NCBI GenBank assembly: GCA_009777575.1
Contig: WRLO01000004.1
Coordinates: 1 to 64,000 of the forward strand
Direction of reading: 5' to 3'
DNA length: 64,000 nt
From: Candidatus Cloacimonadota bacterium
Lineage (GTDB): Bacteria > Cloacimonadota > Cloacimonadia > Cloacimonadales > WRIO01
A program made the translations under genes and the position numbers. Below are positions 41,401 to 50,727 of this stretch, one piece after another. The notes below the pieces were generated by a model, which searched no databases, was not told the origin of the DNA, and was given only the letters and a program-made list of their open reading frames with translations. Position 1 is the stretch's first letter, and each line of letters starts with the position of its first letter.

Positions 41401-41950
41401 AAATGTCATCAACATCTTTTATGCTTTGAAGGAGATTATGTTGAGTAATCTTTTCTGGTAATTTTGATAAATAATTGACCAACCTACTGAATGACTCAGG
41501 GTCTAAATTCTTAAAATATATCTTAATTACCTCTTCATCAATTGAGTAAAATCCCTCTATTTGAAAAATTATGTTCTGATATTGTGTCTGGATATACTCA
41601 TTCAATTTACATACTCTTTTTGAAAATACAGTCGTTTGGATAGTCTGCAATTTGTTGGTAGTGATATTGTTATAGGCATATTCAATATACTTGTAGTAAT
41701 ATCCTTTTCTTATATCGTTCGTTAAATCAGCATCATGATGGATTAATTCGTCATCTTGCACATTATAAATGAACCTCACATTGTTAAAACTACTATTTGC
41801 AGTGCTTAATGAAAAGGATAGTATATAATTGTCATCCTGATCGCGGAGGATTTCATACTCAATACTATTTTCATCAATCTTACGGGATAACTGCCTAAAA
41901 TCCCATGAGCTTGATATTTCATGAAAGGTTTTTCTAAATATCTTTGCCAT
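38447..41950 (-). CDS. Snf2/SWI2-family DEAD/DEAH helicase
   Basis: [61 protein letters not shown]. Confidence 0.97.
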   Translation of the reverse strand: [1167 protein letters not shown]

Positions 41951-41980
41951 TTTACCTCTTTATTTTTTTCGTCAAGAGAA

Positions 41981-42010
41981 CAAGTTTTTTAATATTGTGT
42001 TTTTTGTCAA
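41981..42010 (-). promoter_or_regulatory. Promoter-like TTGACA-N21-TTG (minus strand)
   Basis: TGTCAA 42005-42010; CAA 41981-41983; upstream of the Snf2 gene. Confidence 0.55.
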
Positions 42011-42157
42011 TAGAAAAAATTTTTTATTAATATATAAATATTTTTTTGCTACAAAAAAATAATAATTATTAAATACAATAAGGAAAAGCTAAAAGCTCTT
42101 GACAAAATATATCTTTTAATTTTTTTGTCTCATTAGGATTATAATGGAGTTATATAA

Positions 42158-42643
42158 ATGGAAAATTCTTTAGAAATAATTAAGTTTACAGAATCTTATT
42201 ACATCGACATAAAAAAGATGTTAAACAAATGTTTTTCCAATGAATATTATCTCCAACTTACTGAAAAGCAGTTGGAGAAAATTTACAATGATTTACTGAG
42301 GCAATACAATTCAAAAGACTTATTTCTTGATATATTGCTACAAAAGAGCATTGCAAAAGGATTCATTATTTATCAAATTGATTCCCCGAGCAGTGACTGG
42401 TGCGAAAAAGAAGATTGGGGTTTTATCAGAGAAGTTTATATTGTCAATGAACTTAGAAAAAAAGGGATTGGCAAAAAATTAGTCAATCATGCTGAAAGGG
42501 AATTGCTTAATCTTTCTGTAGAAAACATTTATATCACAGCAGACGACAACAAAGATTTTTGGATTAGGTTGGGTTATAAAGAGACAGGGGAAATCTGCCA
42601 AAGAAATGGTGGTTTTATTTTTATTAAAAAAGAAGAGATATAG
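42158..42643 (+). CDS. GNAT-family acetyltransferase
   Basis: VNELRKKGIGKKLVNHAERE acetyl-CoA motif. Confidence 0.9.
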   Translation: MENSLEIIKFTESYYIDIKKMLNKCFSNEYYLQLTEKQLEKIYNDLLRQYNSKDLFLDILLQKSIAKGFIIYQIDSPSSDWCEKEDWGFIREVYIVNELRKKGIGKKLVNHAERELLNLSVENIYITADDNKDFWIRLGYKETGEICQRNGGFIFIKKEEI

Positions 42644-42648
42644 ATATA

Positions 42649-43506
42649 TTGAATTTAAATAATTTTACTGAAAAAGTTTCTAATAATAAAATTGATACTC
42701 ATTTACATGGAAAATACAGCTCTGATAGTATTTTAGGGTATCGTGAGTTATGTCAGAAAGCTATTGAAAAAGGATATGGAGTTATTGCTTTTACTGAACA
42801 TTATGATTTGATTGATACAGAACTGAAAGAATATGGTCTATTACCAATAAAAAGGTATGTTGTTGAGCTTGCTGAGATAAAAAAAGAGTATCCTGACTTA
42901 GAAATAATTACCGGAATTGAACTTGGTGAACCTCATATTGTTGGAGATTTTGCCAATAGATTGTTTCTTGACTGTAAAATTGAGTATATAATTGGGTCGT
43001 TACATGTTACCAGAAGCGGTGTAAATGTATCGTTGAGACTACCCAAGCCAATGTCTAAAAAAGAAATAACGGAATATTATGAAGAAAATTTAGAAATGGT
43101 TAAAAAAGGTGGGTTTGATACTTTAGGACATTTAGGCATTTATAAAAGAGGTCTTGGTAAAGTATCAAGTAAATCCGATAGTTCCGTCTATATACCTGAT
43201 GAGAATCATGTATATATAATCATTGACGAAATATTTCGACAAATGATAAAAAAAGAAATTTGTCTGGAGGTCAATGCCTCTGGTTTTAAGGTTGATTTTA
43301 ATAATCATATACCCGAACCAGAAATTTTATTAAGGTATAAAAAACTTGGCGGTAAATTGATTACTATATGTTCTGATTCACATGATTTAGGACATTTTGA
43401 TAGGTTTTATCAAAAAACTCTTGACAATTTAAGAGGTATAGGGTTTTTGGAACTTTATTGGAAAAAAGGTCGAGATTGGAACTCTAATCGTATACATTCA
43501 TATTAA
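42649..43506 (+). CDS. PHP-domain phosphoesterase (histidinol-phosphatase-like); TTG start
   Basis: DTHLHGKYSSDS, AFTEHYD, SDSHDLGH motifs. Confidence 0.88.
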   Translation: MNLNNFTEKVSNNKIDTHLHGKYSSDSILGYRELCQKAIEKGYGVIAFTEHYDLIDTELKEYGLLPIKRYVVELAEIKKEYPDLEIITGIELGEPHIVGDFANRLFLDCKIEYIIGSLHVTRSGVNVSLRLPKPMSKKEITEYYEENLEMVKKGGFDTLGHLGIYKRGLGKVSSKSDSSVYIPDENHVYIIIDEIFRQMIKKEICLEVNASGFKVDFNNHIPEPEILLRYKKLGGKLITICSDSHDLGHFDRFYQKTLDNLRGIGFLELYWKKGRDWNSNRIHSY

Positions 43507-43560
43507 TTTTTTGATATTTTAGGCTTCGCAGACGGGAGTCCCCAAAAGGAGATATAGTTT

Positions 43561-43890
43561 ATGAAAAGTTATAGACTTGATGAATTAGAAATAGGCATGA
43601 TAATAGCAGAAGATATGGTTTTGTTCGATGGGATGATAATGATTAAATCAGGCATTGAATTAGACGAGACTATATTAGAAATATTTAAAAAGCAAAATAT
43701 AAGCTCTGTCTTCGTTCAGGAGCCTATTGACCATAGTAAAATTTTTTCCAATGAAGAAATAGAAAAGATGAAAACAGAAATTGAAGAACAAAAAAAACTT
43801 TTATTTCGCGACTGTATCGAGGATGAATATATGAGCGCATTGTTTCTAACAGTATGCAATTTAAGACTTTTGGAGAGCATGGATGGATAA
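43561..43890 (+). CDS. Small regulatory-domain-like protein upstream of HDOD gene
   Basis: SYRLDELEIGMIIAEDMVLFDGMIMIKSG pattern; overlaps the next gene. Confidence 0.55.
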   Translation: MKSYRLDELEIGMIIAEDMVLFDGMIMIKSGIELDETILEIFKKQNISSVFVQEPIDHSKIFSNEEIEKMKTEIEEQKKLLFRDCIEDEYMSALFLTVCNLRLLESMDG

Positions 43891-44749
43891 TAAAACTCTT
43901 TTTTTAAATGAACTTTTAAGTTTAACTATCCAAAATCAAGGGATGTTCTTTACTTTGAACATACTAACTGAGTATAAAAAGGCTATCTCAAACCCAGAGA
44001 CATCTGTAGGAAAAATAGCTTCTATAATAGAAAAAGATCCCGGTTTGACAAGTTCTTCCTTAAAAATGGCAAATTCAAGTTTTTACGGTTTTTCAAAAAG
44101 TGTACATACTGTAAAACAAGCTATCTCAATATTAGGTTATAAAACTCTTGAAAAAATCTTGCTCACACAAGCAATGAAAACATCATTTTTATCTCAAAAA
44201 TTACCTTTTATGAACGAATTGTGGAAACATTCATTGACAACAGCAATTGCCTCCCACCAAATCGCTCTCATGATTAACCCTATCCTTGCTGAACAGGCTT
44301 TTATAGTCGGTTTGTTACATGATTTAGGTAAATTTATGCTTCTCTGTTTTAAAAAAGATGATATGGATAAGATCTTAAAAAATATAGAAACAAACCCTCA
44401 TCAATATTCTATCAATTTAGAAATAGAGGTGTTTGAGATAGACCACCAAGAAATTGGAGAATTTTTTGCAAAACAATGGTTATTTCCTGAAAATGTCTCA
44501 AATACAATCAGGTATCACCACACAATCGACGCGGATGTTTCCGAAATTGATAGAACCTTGATTTGCATAGTAGCTATCGCAAACAATATCGCGAAATCAA
44601 TGGAATTTGGTAAATCAACCTCCGGTCTAGTTGAATTATTACCACATTCTGTATTTAATAATATTTCTTTTAAACCTAATGATTTTGAGAAAATTGTCTA
44701 TACAACAAAAAACAAATTTTATGAGTTAATCTCATTGATGGAAGACTAA
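43883..44749 (+). CDS. HDOD-domain protein
   Basis: IASIIEKDPGLTSSSLKMANSSFYG...VGLLHDLGKF. Confidence 0.9.
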   Translation: MDNKTLFLNELLSLTIQNQGMFFTLNILTEYKKAISNPETSVGKIASIIEKDPGLTSSSLKMANSSFYGFSKSVHTVKQAISILGYKTLEKILLTQAMKTSFLSQKLPFMNELWKHSLTTAIASHQIALMINPILAEQAFIVGLLHDLGKFMLLCFKKDDMDKILKNIETNPHQYSINLEIEVFEIDHQEIGEFFAKQWLFPENVSNTIRYHHTIDADVSEIDRTLICIVAIANNIAKSMEFGKSTSGLVELLPHSVFNNISFKPNDFEKIVYTTKNKFYELISLMED

Positions 44750-44751
44750 GA

Positions 44752-46308
44752 ATGAACCCTTTTAGATTTGGAATTGATTTTATTGATAATCAGATGCATA
44801 ACCTTGTTGATAAAGGTATTTATTTATTTTACGAGTCAAAAGGATTTGTAAGATATTCTTTTATATATCATTTATTGAAATACAATCAAAATTTCAATAT
44901 CCCTTGTTTATATCTCACAGGTTTAGACCTTACAAACGACAATGATTATATCAGAAAAAAAATAAACGGCTTAAATCAATTTGAACATTTAACAATACTT
45001 GAAACTCCTATGTATTTAAGGAGTTTAGTTAATGATATCAGCGATTTAAATAGTGTTTTGAGAGATTTTGATGTTTATATTAAAACTATCAATCCAGAGC
45101 TTGTTATTATTCAAAATATTGAATATTTTTTCAAAGATGAAAAAGGTAAATCAGATTCAGGATTTTTATCTTATTTACTTAATCATTTTAAAAAATACGA
45201 AGCTATCGTTATTGTAGATATTTCAAACATAAGCCTAAAAGGCAAATATGATTATGAAAAATTTACATTAGGCACCTTTGATTTCGTGAATCTTGGAAAA
45301 AATGAAAATTACCAGCTAAACTATAAAAGCAATAAAAATAGCAAGGATAATCTATCTTTAATGTTTTCTTATGATTCTGAATTTAACATCACTATTCCTT
45401 TATACAAAAATTCTTATGCTTTTACGCTCGAAAATTGTAAATTTGTTGTCATGATTAAAGGGTATGAGATTTATAAAGAATATTTTTTAGAAATATTTGA
45501 TCATCAAGTAGATTTTATCAGCTTTTCATCTCTATCTGAGTTGTTTGACATTAGGATTGATTCAAAGCATTCTTTGATTTTTTTACCTTCGTATTATGAA
45601 GATTTCAATGGTTGGGCGGCTATTCAAAAAATCAGAAATAAATATCCACATAGCAAGATATTATTTACAGGCTCATCTTATATTTCTGCTGCTCAAAAGG
45701 TTAGAGCTATCAGATTGGGAGCTGATAAATATCTTGTTTTTCCTTGTGCTATTGATGATTTAAAGAAAACCCTACTTGAAATGTATGAATTGGAAGAAAA
45801 AGAACAACAAAAATATTATATCCATAAAATTCTACGCTCTTCTTTCGATTTGTTAAAAGGATATAAATCAAAAAATATACTGAAAAAATCACTCGCCAGG
45901 TTTATAAAGGATTATTCTTTTGATATGATAACTAAAGGCATTTCTCTTCATTTTTTTAAAGCTTTGATTAATACAGATTCTCTTGATATAAACGCTTTTG
46001 TCAAACAAAGTAAGAACTTGATCTTTGCTAGCACTTATTTTATTGAACAAAAACACGGACTTTTGTTAATTTATAAAAATATTGACTCGAGGCATCTTTC
46101 AAATACGAAGAACGAAATAGCTCAAAACATAAAGACTTATATTGACCTAAAACCAGTAGATGCGCAACAAGTCAGCACTATTCTTAGGAAAATTTCAACT
46201 TTGTTGCCGAGAAAAAATTTAGTTGTTGACTATATACACAACATTAACTACCCTTTGAATGAATCGGACATAGACAATATTTTAGAATGGATTTATTATT
46301 TTGGATAG
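44752..46308 (+). CDS. KaiC/RecA-like + degenerate receiver-like protein
   Basis: N-term resembles KaiC-like ATPase without a clear Walker A; central IFLPSYYEDFNGWAAIQKIRN...ADKYLVFPC receiver-like. Confidence 0.5.
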   Translation: MNPFRFGIDFIDNQMHNLVDKGIYLFYESKGFVRYSFIYHLLKYNQNFNIPCLYLTGLDLTNDNDYIRKKINGLNQFEHLTILETPMYLRSLVNDISDLNSVLRDFDVYIKTINPELVIIQNIEYFFKDEKGKSDSGFLSYLLNHFKKYEAIVIVDISNISLKGKYDYEKFTLGTFDFVNLGKNENYQLNYKSNKNSKDNLSLMFSYDSEFNITIPLYKNSYAFTLENCKFVVMIKGYEIYKEYFLEIFDHQVDFISFSSLSELFDIRIDSKHSLIFLPSYYEDFNGWAAIQKIRNKYPHSKILFTGSSYISAAQKVRAIRLGADKYLVFPCAIDDLKKTLLEMYELEEKEQQKYYIHKILRSSFDLLKGYKSKNILKKSLARFIKDYSFDMITKGISLHFFKALINTDSLDINAFVKQSKNLIFASTYFIEQKHGLLLIYKNIDSRHLSNTKNEIAQNIKTYIDLKPVDAQQVSTILRKISTLLPRKNLVVDYIHNINYPLNESDIDNILEWIYYFG

Positions 46309-46627
46309 CTACATCATTTTTCAAATCGCCCATGGATTATTAATACTTATTTTATTAATATTATTATTTTTAGTCTTTAGAATTTTTCGTTTCTATAGGG
46401 TTTTGAAGAAATCTATCAATCTCTTTAAACCAATAAATAAAAAAATTAGCGTAAAAAGAAGTAGAAAAACAATAAGTCCTGTCTCTAAAATAGGTGCTAC
46501 TATATTCAAAATTTATAAACTCAGCGACCATGTTAAATTTAAAAATTTTTTTGATTATGACAAAAATTTGTATACTATCTTTATAAAAAAGGAACTGAAC
46601 AATGAAAACAATCAAGACAGCGATTAA
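46301..46627 (+). CDS. Small single-TM protein
   Basis: Operonic ORF; hydrophobic N-term. Confidence 0.55.
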   Translation: MDSYIIFQIAHGLLILILLILLFLVFRIFRFYRVLKKSINLFKPINKKISVKRSRKTISPVSKIGATIFKIYKLSDHVKFKNFFDYDKNLYTIFIKKELNNENNQDSD

Positions 46628-46979
46628 ATCAACTCTTATCATCGATCCAGATGAAAATGAGAATGTAACACTTATATCTATTTTCAAAGAATATGGACTT
46701 GAACTTGATATTATAACCAGAGAAAATGATTTTCTAGAAAAATTAAATAACAATAGGTATGAATGCGTTATGATTCATAGCGATTTACCAGAAAATTATA
46801 CCGATAAAATTGTTGATACTCTTAAAATTGATTTTCCCAATATCGTGGTCATTATTCTACTGGAAAATCCTACTTTCGATAAAATATTCCACTTTGTCAG
46901 GTCTGGTGTTGATGATTTTATTCTGAAACCTTTTATTTGGGACGATATAGAAAAACTTTTGAGATTTTATTACTATTAA
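46602..46979 (+). CDS. Response-regulator receiver-like protein
   Basis: STLIIDPDENE, MIHSDLP, FILKPFIW pattern. Confidence 0.75.
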   Translation: MKTIKTAIKSTLIIDPDENENVTLISIFKEYGLELDIITRENDFLEKLNNNRYECVMIHSDLPENYTDKIVDTLKIDFPNIVVIILLENPTFDKIFHFVRSGVDDFILKPFIWDDIEKLLRFYYY

Positions 46980-47053
46980 ACTATGAAAATATTATTATTG
47001 ATACAATATGCTTATTAATGATATTCGGTAAGTAAATCTGTATAATAAAATAT

Positions 47054-47290
47054 TTGGAGAATGAAATGGGCTTGACCTTAAAACCAAAGGAGTTGATAAA
47101 GTTTTTAGAAAAAAGTGGATACAAATTCGTTCGTACCAGAGGAACAAGTCATAAAATATACAGCAATGGCTCTCATAGTGTATCTATACCAATACATGGT
47201 GGCAAGGAGTTCAATATAGAGTTTATTATGACTATTTTACAAGAAACAGATTTAAGTAAAAAGAAATTACTAAAATATTTAAACAGATAA
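47054..47290 (+). CDS. hicA: HicA-family mRNA interferase toxin
   Basis: LIKFLEKSGYKFVRTRGTSHKIY...SIPIHGGKEFN. Confidence 0.9.
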   Translation: MENEMGLTLKPKELIKFLEKSGYKFVRTRGTSHKIYSNGSHSVSIPIHGGKEFNIEFIMTILQETDLSKKKLLKYLNR

Positions 47291-47304
47291 AAGGAGGATA
47301 GGCT

Positions 47305-47538
47305 ATGAAAGCAAAATTAGCAATGGTATGTATAAAGCAAGACAACGGTTCATATTTTGCTATTTGTCCTGATATTAAAGGATGTTTTACACAAGGAGAT
47401 ACTTATGATGATGCTTGTAAACTGCTACAGGAATTAGCTGAGGCAACTGTTCAAGAAGATTATGATGAAGATGAAAAAGAATTTATTCTTCAGCCCAAAA
47501 ATAGAATATTTTCAGAATTTGAAATCGAAGTAAAATAG
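47305..47538 (+). CDS. hicB: HicB-family antitoxin (short form)
   Basis: YFAICPDIKGCFTQGDTYDDACKLLQELAEA; follows hicA. Confidence 0.88.
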   Translation: MKAKLAMVCIKQDNGSYFAICPDIKGCFTQGDTYDDACKLLQELAEATVQEDYDEDEKEFILQPKNRIFSEFEIEVK

Positions 47539-47676
47539 GGACTATGGAGATGTTTTTGTAGGCTAACCCTTACGGTTACCATATATTGTAGCGGTTTTGC
47601 TTAGAACTGATTTATCCGTTCAGATAAATCATTGTTGCACCCCATTAAGTATGAATGGGGGGTAATAATCGGAACA

Positions 47677-47966
47677 GATAAATGAGCGCAGTCCAAGAGC
47701 CCATATTTTGTCGTTTTTATTGATTTTTATGAACCAATATTTGTAGTGGCGTATTGCTTACGCCTTGTAAAACGCTGATTTTTATGAACCCATATTTGTA
47801 GTGGCGTATTGCTTACGCCTTCTAAAACGCATGTATTCGCATTGAAAATAAGGCGTAAGCAATACGCCACTACAGATATAAGGCGTAAGCAATACGCCGC
47901 TACAGATATGGGGCGTAAGCAATACGCCACTACAGATATGGGTTATCAGACTGCGGTCACAAATCA
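47677..47966. mobile_element. Composite TIR/REP element
   Basis: GGAACAGATAAATGAGCGCAGTCCAAGAGCCC ... GGTTATCAGACTGCGGTCACAAATCAGTTCC with internal GGCGTAAGCAATACGCC units. Confidence 0.8.
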
Positions 47967-48189
47967 GTTCCCTACAATACCCACGCTCTGTTTTTTTTGG
48001 GACTAATGAATGATGTTCATAATGCCACCACGAAGCGAAGCGGAGTAGCCTGTCATCTCCGATTGGCTTAATGTAGGAAATCGGAGATTTCTGCTACGGG
48101 ATGGAAATCGGAGATTTCTGCTACAGCATAATTCAAAAACCTCTTTTTCAAAAATAAAATTTTTGCCGCAGCGCAGCTAGATTTTTAGA

Positions 48190-49101
48190 TTACAGATTTA
48201 GCCACAAAGCTGGACGAACTCCGCCGTGAAAGTTGTTGTTGACAATGATACCAGACACGTTTAGTTCACCAGTGATGCGCACAAGACTAGCGTAAGTAGT
48301 TCTGCTACCAGGCGAACGCAACCACCAAAAAGTAGCCGACCCATCAAAAAAAGTCGCTATCCGATTAGTATTGTATTGATCATCAATACTCCAAGCCCCA
48401 GATGGTCTATATGCCAGCTGTCCACTATCTCCAAAATACTTCACCACTTCGGCAATGCTCAAAAGAAATATCCTGTCTTGAGTATTTGCTCCACTATTTG
48501 TGCCAAACCACTGATTGTTTTCATTGACATTGATTACTTGGACTATCCTCTCTCTGTCAGCATTGCTAAAAGCACTCGAATTGTAAAATTCTCCATTGAG
48601 ATAAGCACGAAGGCTACAATCTGCATAAGTAATATCAGTCGATGAAGTATGATACCCCCTACGCTCTAGGATATTCTCACTCACTACCAATGCTCTATCA
48701 CCTTGTATGTCCAGTATTCGCCATTCATGATCTCCAAACTGGATGATGTTACCGATCCTATCGTCTGAAGTCGATAAATTTACTGAATGACTTACTGTGT
48801 GCGATTGCACAGAAAATGATTCTTGTATAACCGTGTGATAATTTGCATGACTGACTATCACAGAATATGTCCCGAATGGAATATCTGTAAAAATTACCGA
48901 TGAGCTAGTCACTATCCGCTCATAAGAACCACCTACATGATTCTGTAATACTGATGTAGCACCAATTACTGATCCCCCATCCGATGTCGTGAGATTGATG
49001 ACAACTGTGGCTGTGTTTGGCTCTGTAGTTTTTTTGTCACTACATGAGCCTAAAAACAGCATAATAAAAATAGTCAACAAAATAATAGTTTTAATTTTCA
49101 T
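48190..49101 (-). CDS. Lipoprotein: PEGA-like domain + DUF6273/C-type-lectin-like C-term with hypervariable segment (putative DGR target)
   Basis: Start set at MKIKTIILL after GAGGTGG RBS; lipobox LGSC; WWLRSPG...GGVRPALWL. Confidence 0.8.
   Translation of the reverse strand: MKIKTIILLTIFIMLFLGSCSDKKTTEPNTATVVINLTTSDGGSVIGATSVLQNHVGGSYERIVTSSSVIFTDIPFGTYSVIVSHANYHTVIQESFSVQSHTVSHSVNLSTSDDRIGNIIQFGDHEWRILDIQGDRALVVSENILERRGYHTSSTDITYADCSLRAYLNGEFYNSSAFSNADRERIVQVINVNENNQWFGTNSGANTQDRIFLLSIAEVVKYFGDSGQLAYRPSGAWSIDDQYNTNRIATFFDGSATFWWLRSPGSRTTYASLVRITGELNVSGIIVNNNFHGGVRPALWLNL
48223..48309 (-). other. Putative DGR variable region (VR-B)
   Basis: See VR alignment in findings. Confidence 0.7.
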
Positions 49102-49129
49102 TTCCACCTCTCTGTATTCTTTATAGTGC

Positions 49130-49158
49130 CAATAAAAAAATTCTGTGATTTTTGTCAA
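49130..49158 (-). promoter_or_regulatory. Promoter-like TTGACA-N20-TTGG (minus strand)
   Basis: TGTCAA 49153-49158; CAA 49130-49132. Confidence 0.55.
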
Positions 49159-49247
49159 GTAATATGACATTTTAGATTTTATTTACCAAAAATAATATCA
49201 CGAAGTGATTATCTTTTAATAGAAACAGATGACACCATGCCCCTTCC

Positions 49248-49289
49248 CTCCTCCCCTCACACACCGCGAGCGGTGTGTGAGGGGAGGAG
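49248..49289. repeat. Perfect 19-bp hairpin CTCCTCCCCTCACACACCG-CGAG-CGGTGTGTGAGGGGAGGAG
   Basis: Direct reading; second copy at about 50872-50917. Confidence 0.95.
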
Positions 49290-49404
49290 CAAAAGGCGGA
49301 ACGGATACATCCGTTCCCTACACTCACACAACTTCGTTGTGTGTAGGGAAAACAATTTATTTTATTAAAGCTGACAAAGGATGTATGTTATACTGATTTA
49401 TCTG

Positions 49405-49485
49405 TTCCGCTTTTTGTAGGGAACTGATGTATCTGTTCCGCCTTTTGTAGGGAACTGATGTATCTGTTCCGCCTTTTGTAGGGAA
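49405..49485. repeat. Tandem GTAGGGAACTGATGTATCTGTTCC repeats
   Basis: Multiple near-identical 34-nt units; also 51020-51145. Confidence 0.92.
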
Positions 49486-49487
49486 CG

Positions 49488-49684
49488 CATTTATGACTGC
49501 AGTCTGAGAACCCCTATTTTGTCGTTTTTAATTATTTTTATGAGATCATATTTGTATTCGCATCGAAAATAAGGCGTAAGCAATACGCCACTACAGATAT
49601 GGGGCGTAAGCAATACGCCACTACTTTTTGGGCGTAAGCAATACGCCACTACAGATATGGGTTCTCGGACTGCGGTCATAAATG
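49488..49684. mobile_element. Composite TIR/REP element
   Basis: CATTTATGACTGCAGTCTGAGAACCC ... GGGTTCTCGGACTGCGGTCATAAATG. Confidence 0.85.
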
Positions 49685-50072
49685 AGTCCTCTCTGAAAAG
49701 TATATTAATAAAATTTACCTTACATAAGCCTCTTAGGTATGTGAAGCTCGGTAGAAAATGATGTATAACCACAACATCGCATCCCATAGGAGTCCACTCC
49801 GAAAAGTTGGTTTTAATTAATTATTAACATATCTATACATAAGCCGAAGATATGTGGCTCTTAATAGAAAATGCGGATATGTTACATTTTATTGGACATT
49901 TTTTTTTGATTAATGAATGATGTTCGTAGTGCCACCACGAAGCAAAGCGGAGTAGCCTGTCATCTCCGATTGGTTTAATGTAGGAAATCGGAGATTTCTG
50001 CTACAGCATAATTTAAAAACCTCTTTTTCAAAAAAAATTTTGCAGCTGCGCGACTAGATTTTAGATTTCAGA

Positions 50073-50727
50073 TTACAGATTAAGCCACAAAGCTGGACGA
50101 ACTCCACCAGAGCCGCGGACACCGTAACCAGACACGTAGATGTGACCATAGATGTTCATATTACTAGCGAAAGTAGTACTGATACCAGGCGAACGCAACC
50201 ACCAAAAAGAAGCCGACCCATTAAAAAGTCGCTATCCGATTAGTATTGTATTGATCATCAATATACTGAGCCCCAGATGGTCTATTTGCCAGCTGTCCAC
50301 TATCTCCAAAATACTTCACCACTTCGGAAATGCTCAAAAGGAATATCCTGTCCTGAGTATTTGCTCCGCCATTGGTTCCATACCACTGGTTGTTTTCATT
50401 GACATTGGTCACTTGGACTATCCTGGTTCTATCAGCATTGCTAAAAGCATTCGAATTGTAAAATTCTCCATTTAGATAAGCTCGAAGGCTACAATCCGCC
50501 CAAGTGATTGGCCCAAATTCATGATGATATAGCCTAAATTCAAGTATATTCTCACTCACTACCAATGCTCTACCACCTTGTATGTCCAATATTCGCCATT
50601 CATAAGCCCCAAACTGGATGATGTCACCGACCTTAATATTGTCTGGTTCTGTAGTTTTTTTGTCACTACAAGACCCTAAAAGCAGCATAATAAAAATAGT
50701 CACCAAAATAAAAGTTTTAGTTTTCAT
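50073..50727 (-). pseudogene. Frameshifted short paralogue of the DUF6273-type lipoprotein (putative DGR target)
   Basis: Reads to RIATF* (50221..50784 ORF); after a +1 shift at GCGACTTTTTAATGGG it continues NGSASFWWLRSPGISTTFASNMNIYGHIYVSGYGVRGSGGVRPALWLNL*. Confidence 0.85.
50106..50186 (-). other. Putative DGR variable region (VR-C)
   Basis: See VR alignment in findings. Confidence 0.7.

Noticed and set aside
47727-48006. ORFs encoding VVAYCLRP / RRKQYATTD repeats (also 552..815, 49491..49787, 52886..53228)
   Set aside because: These are translations of the GGCGTAAGCAATACGCCACTAC repeat in both strands with no RBS; spurious.
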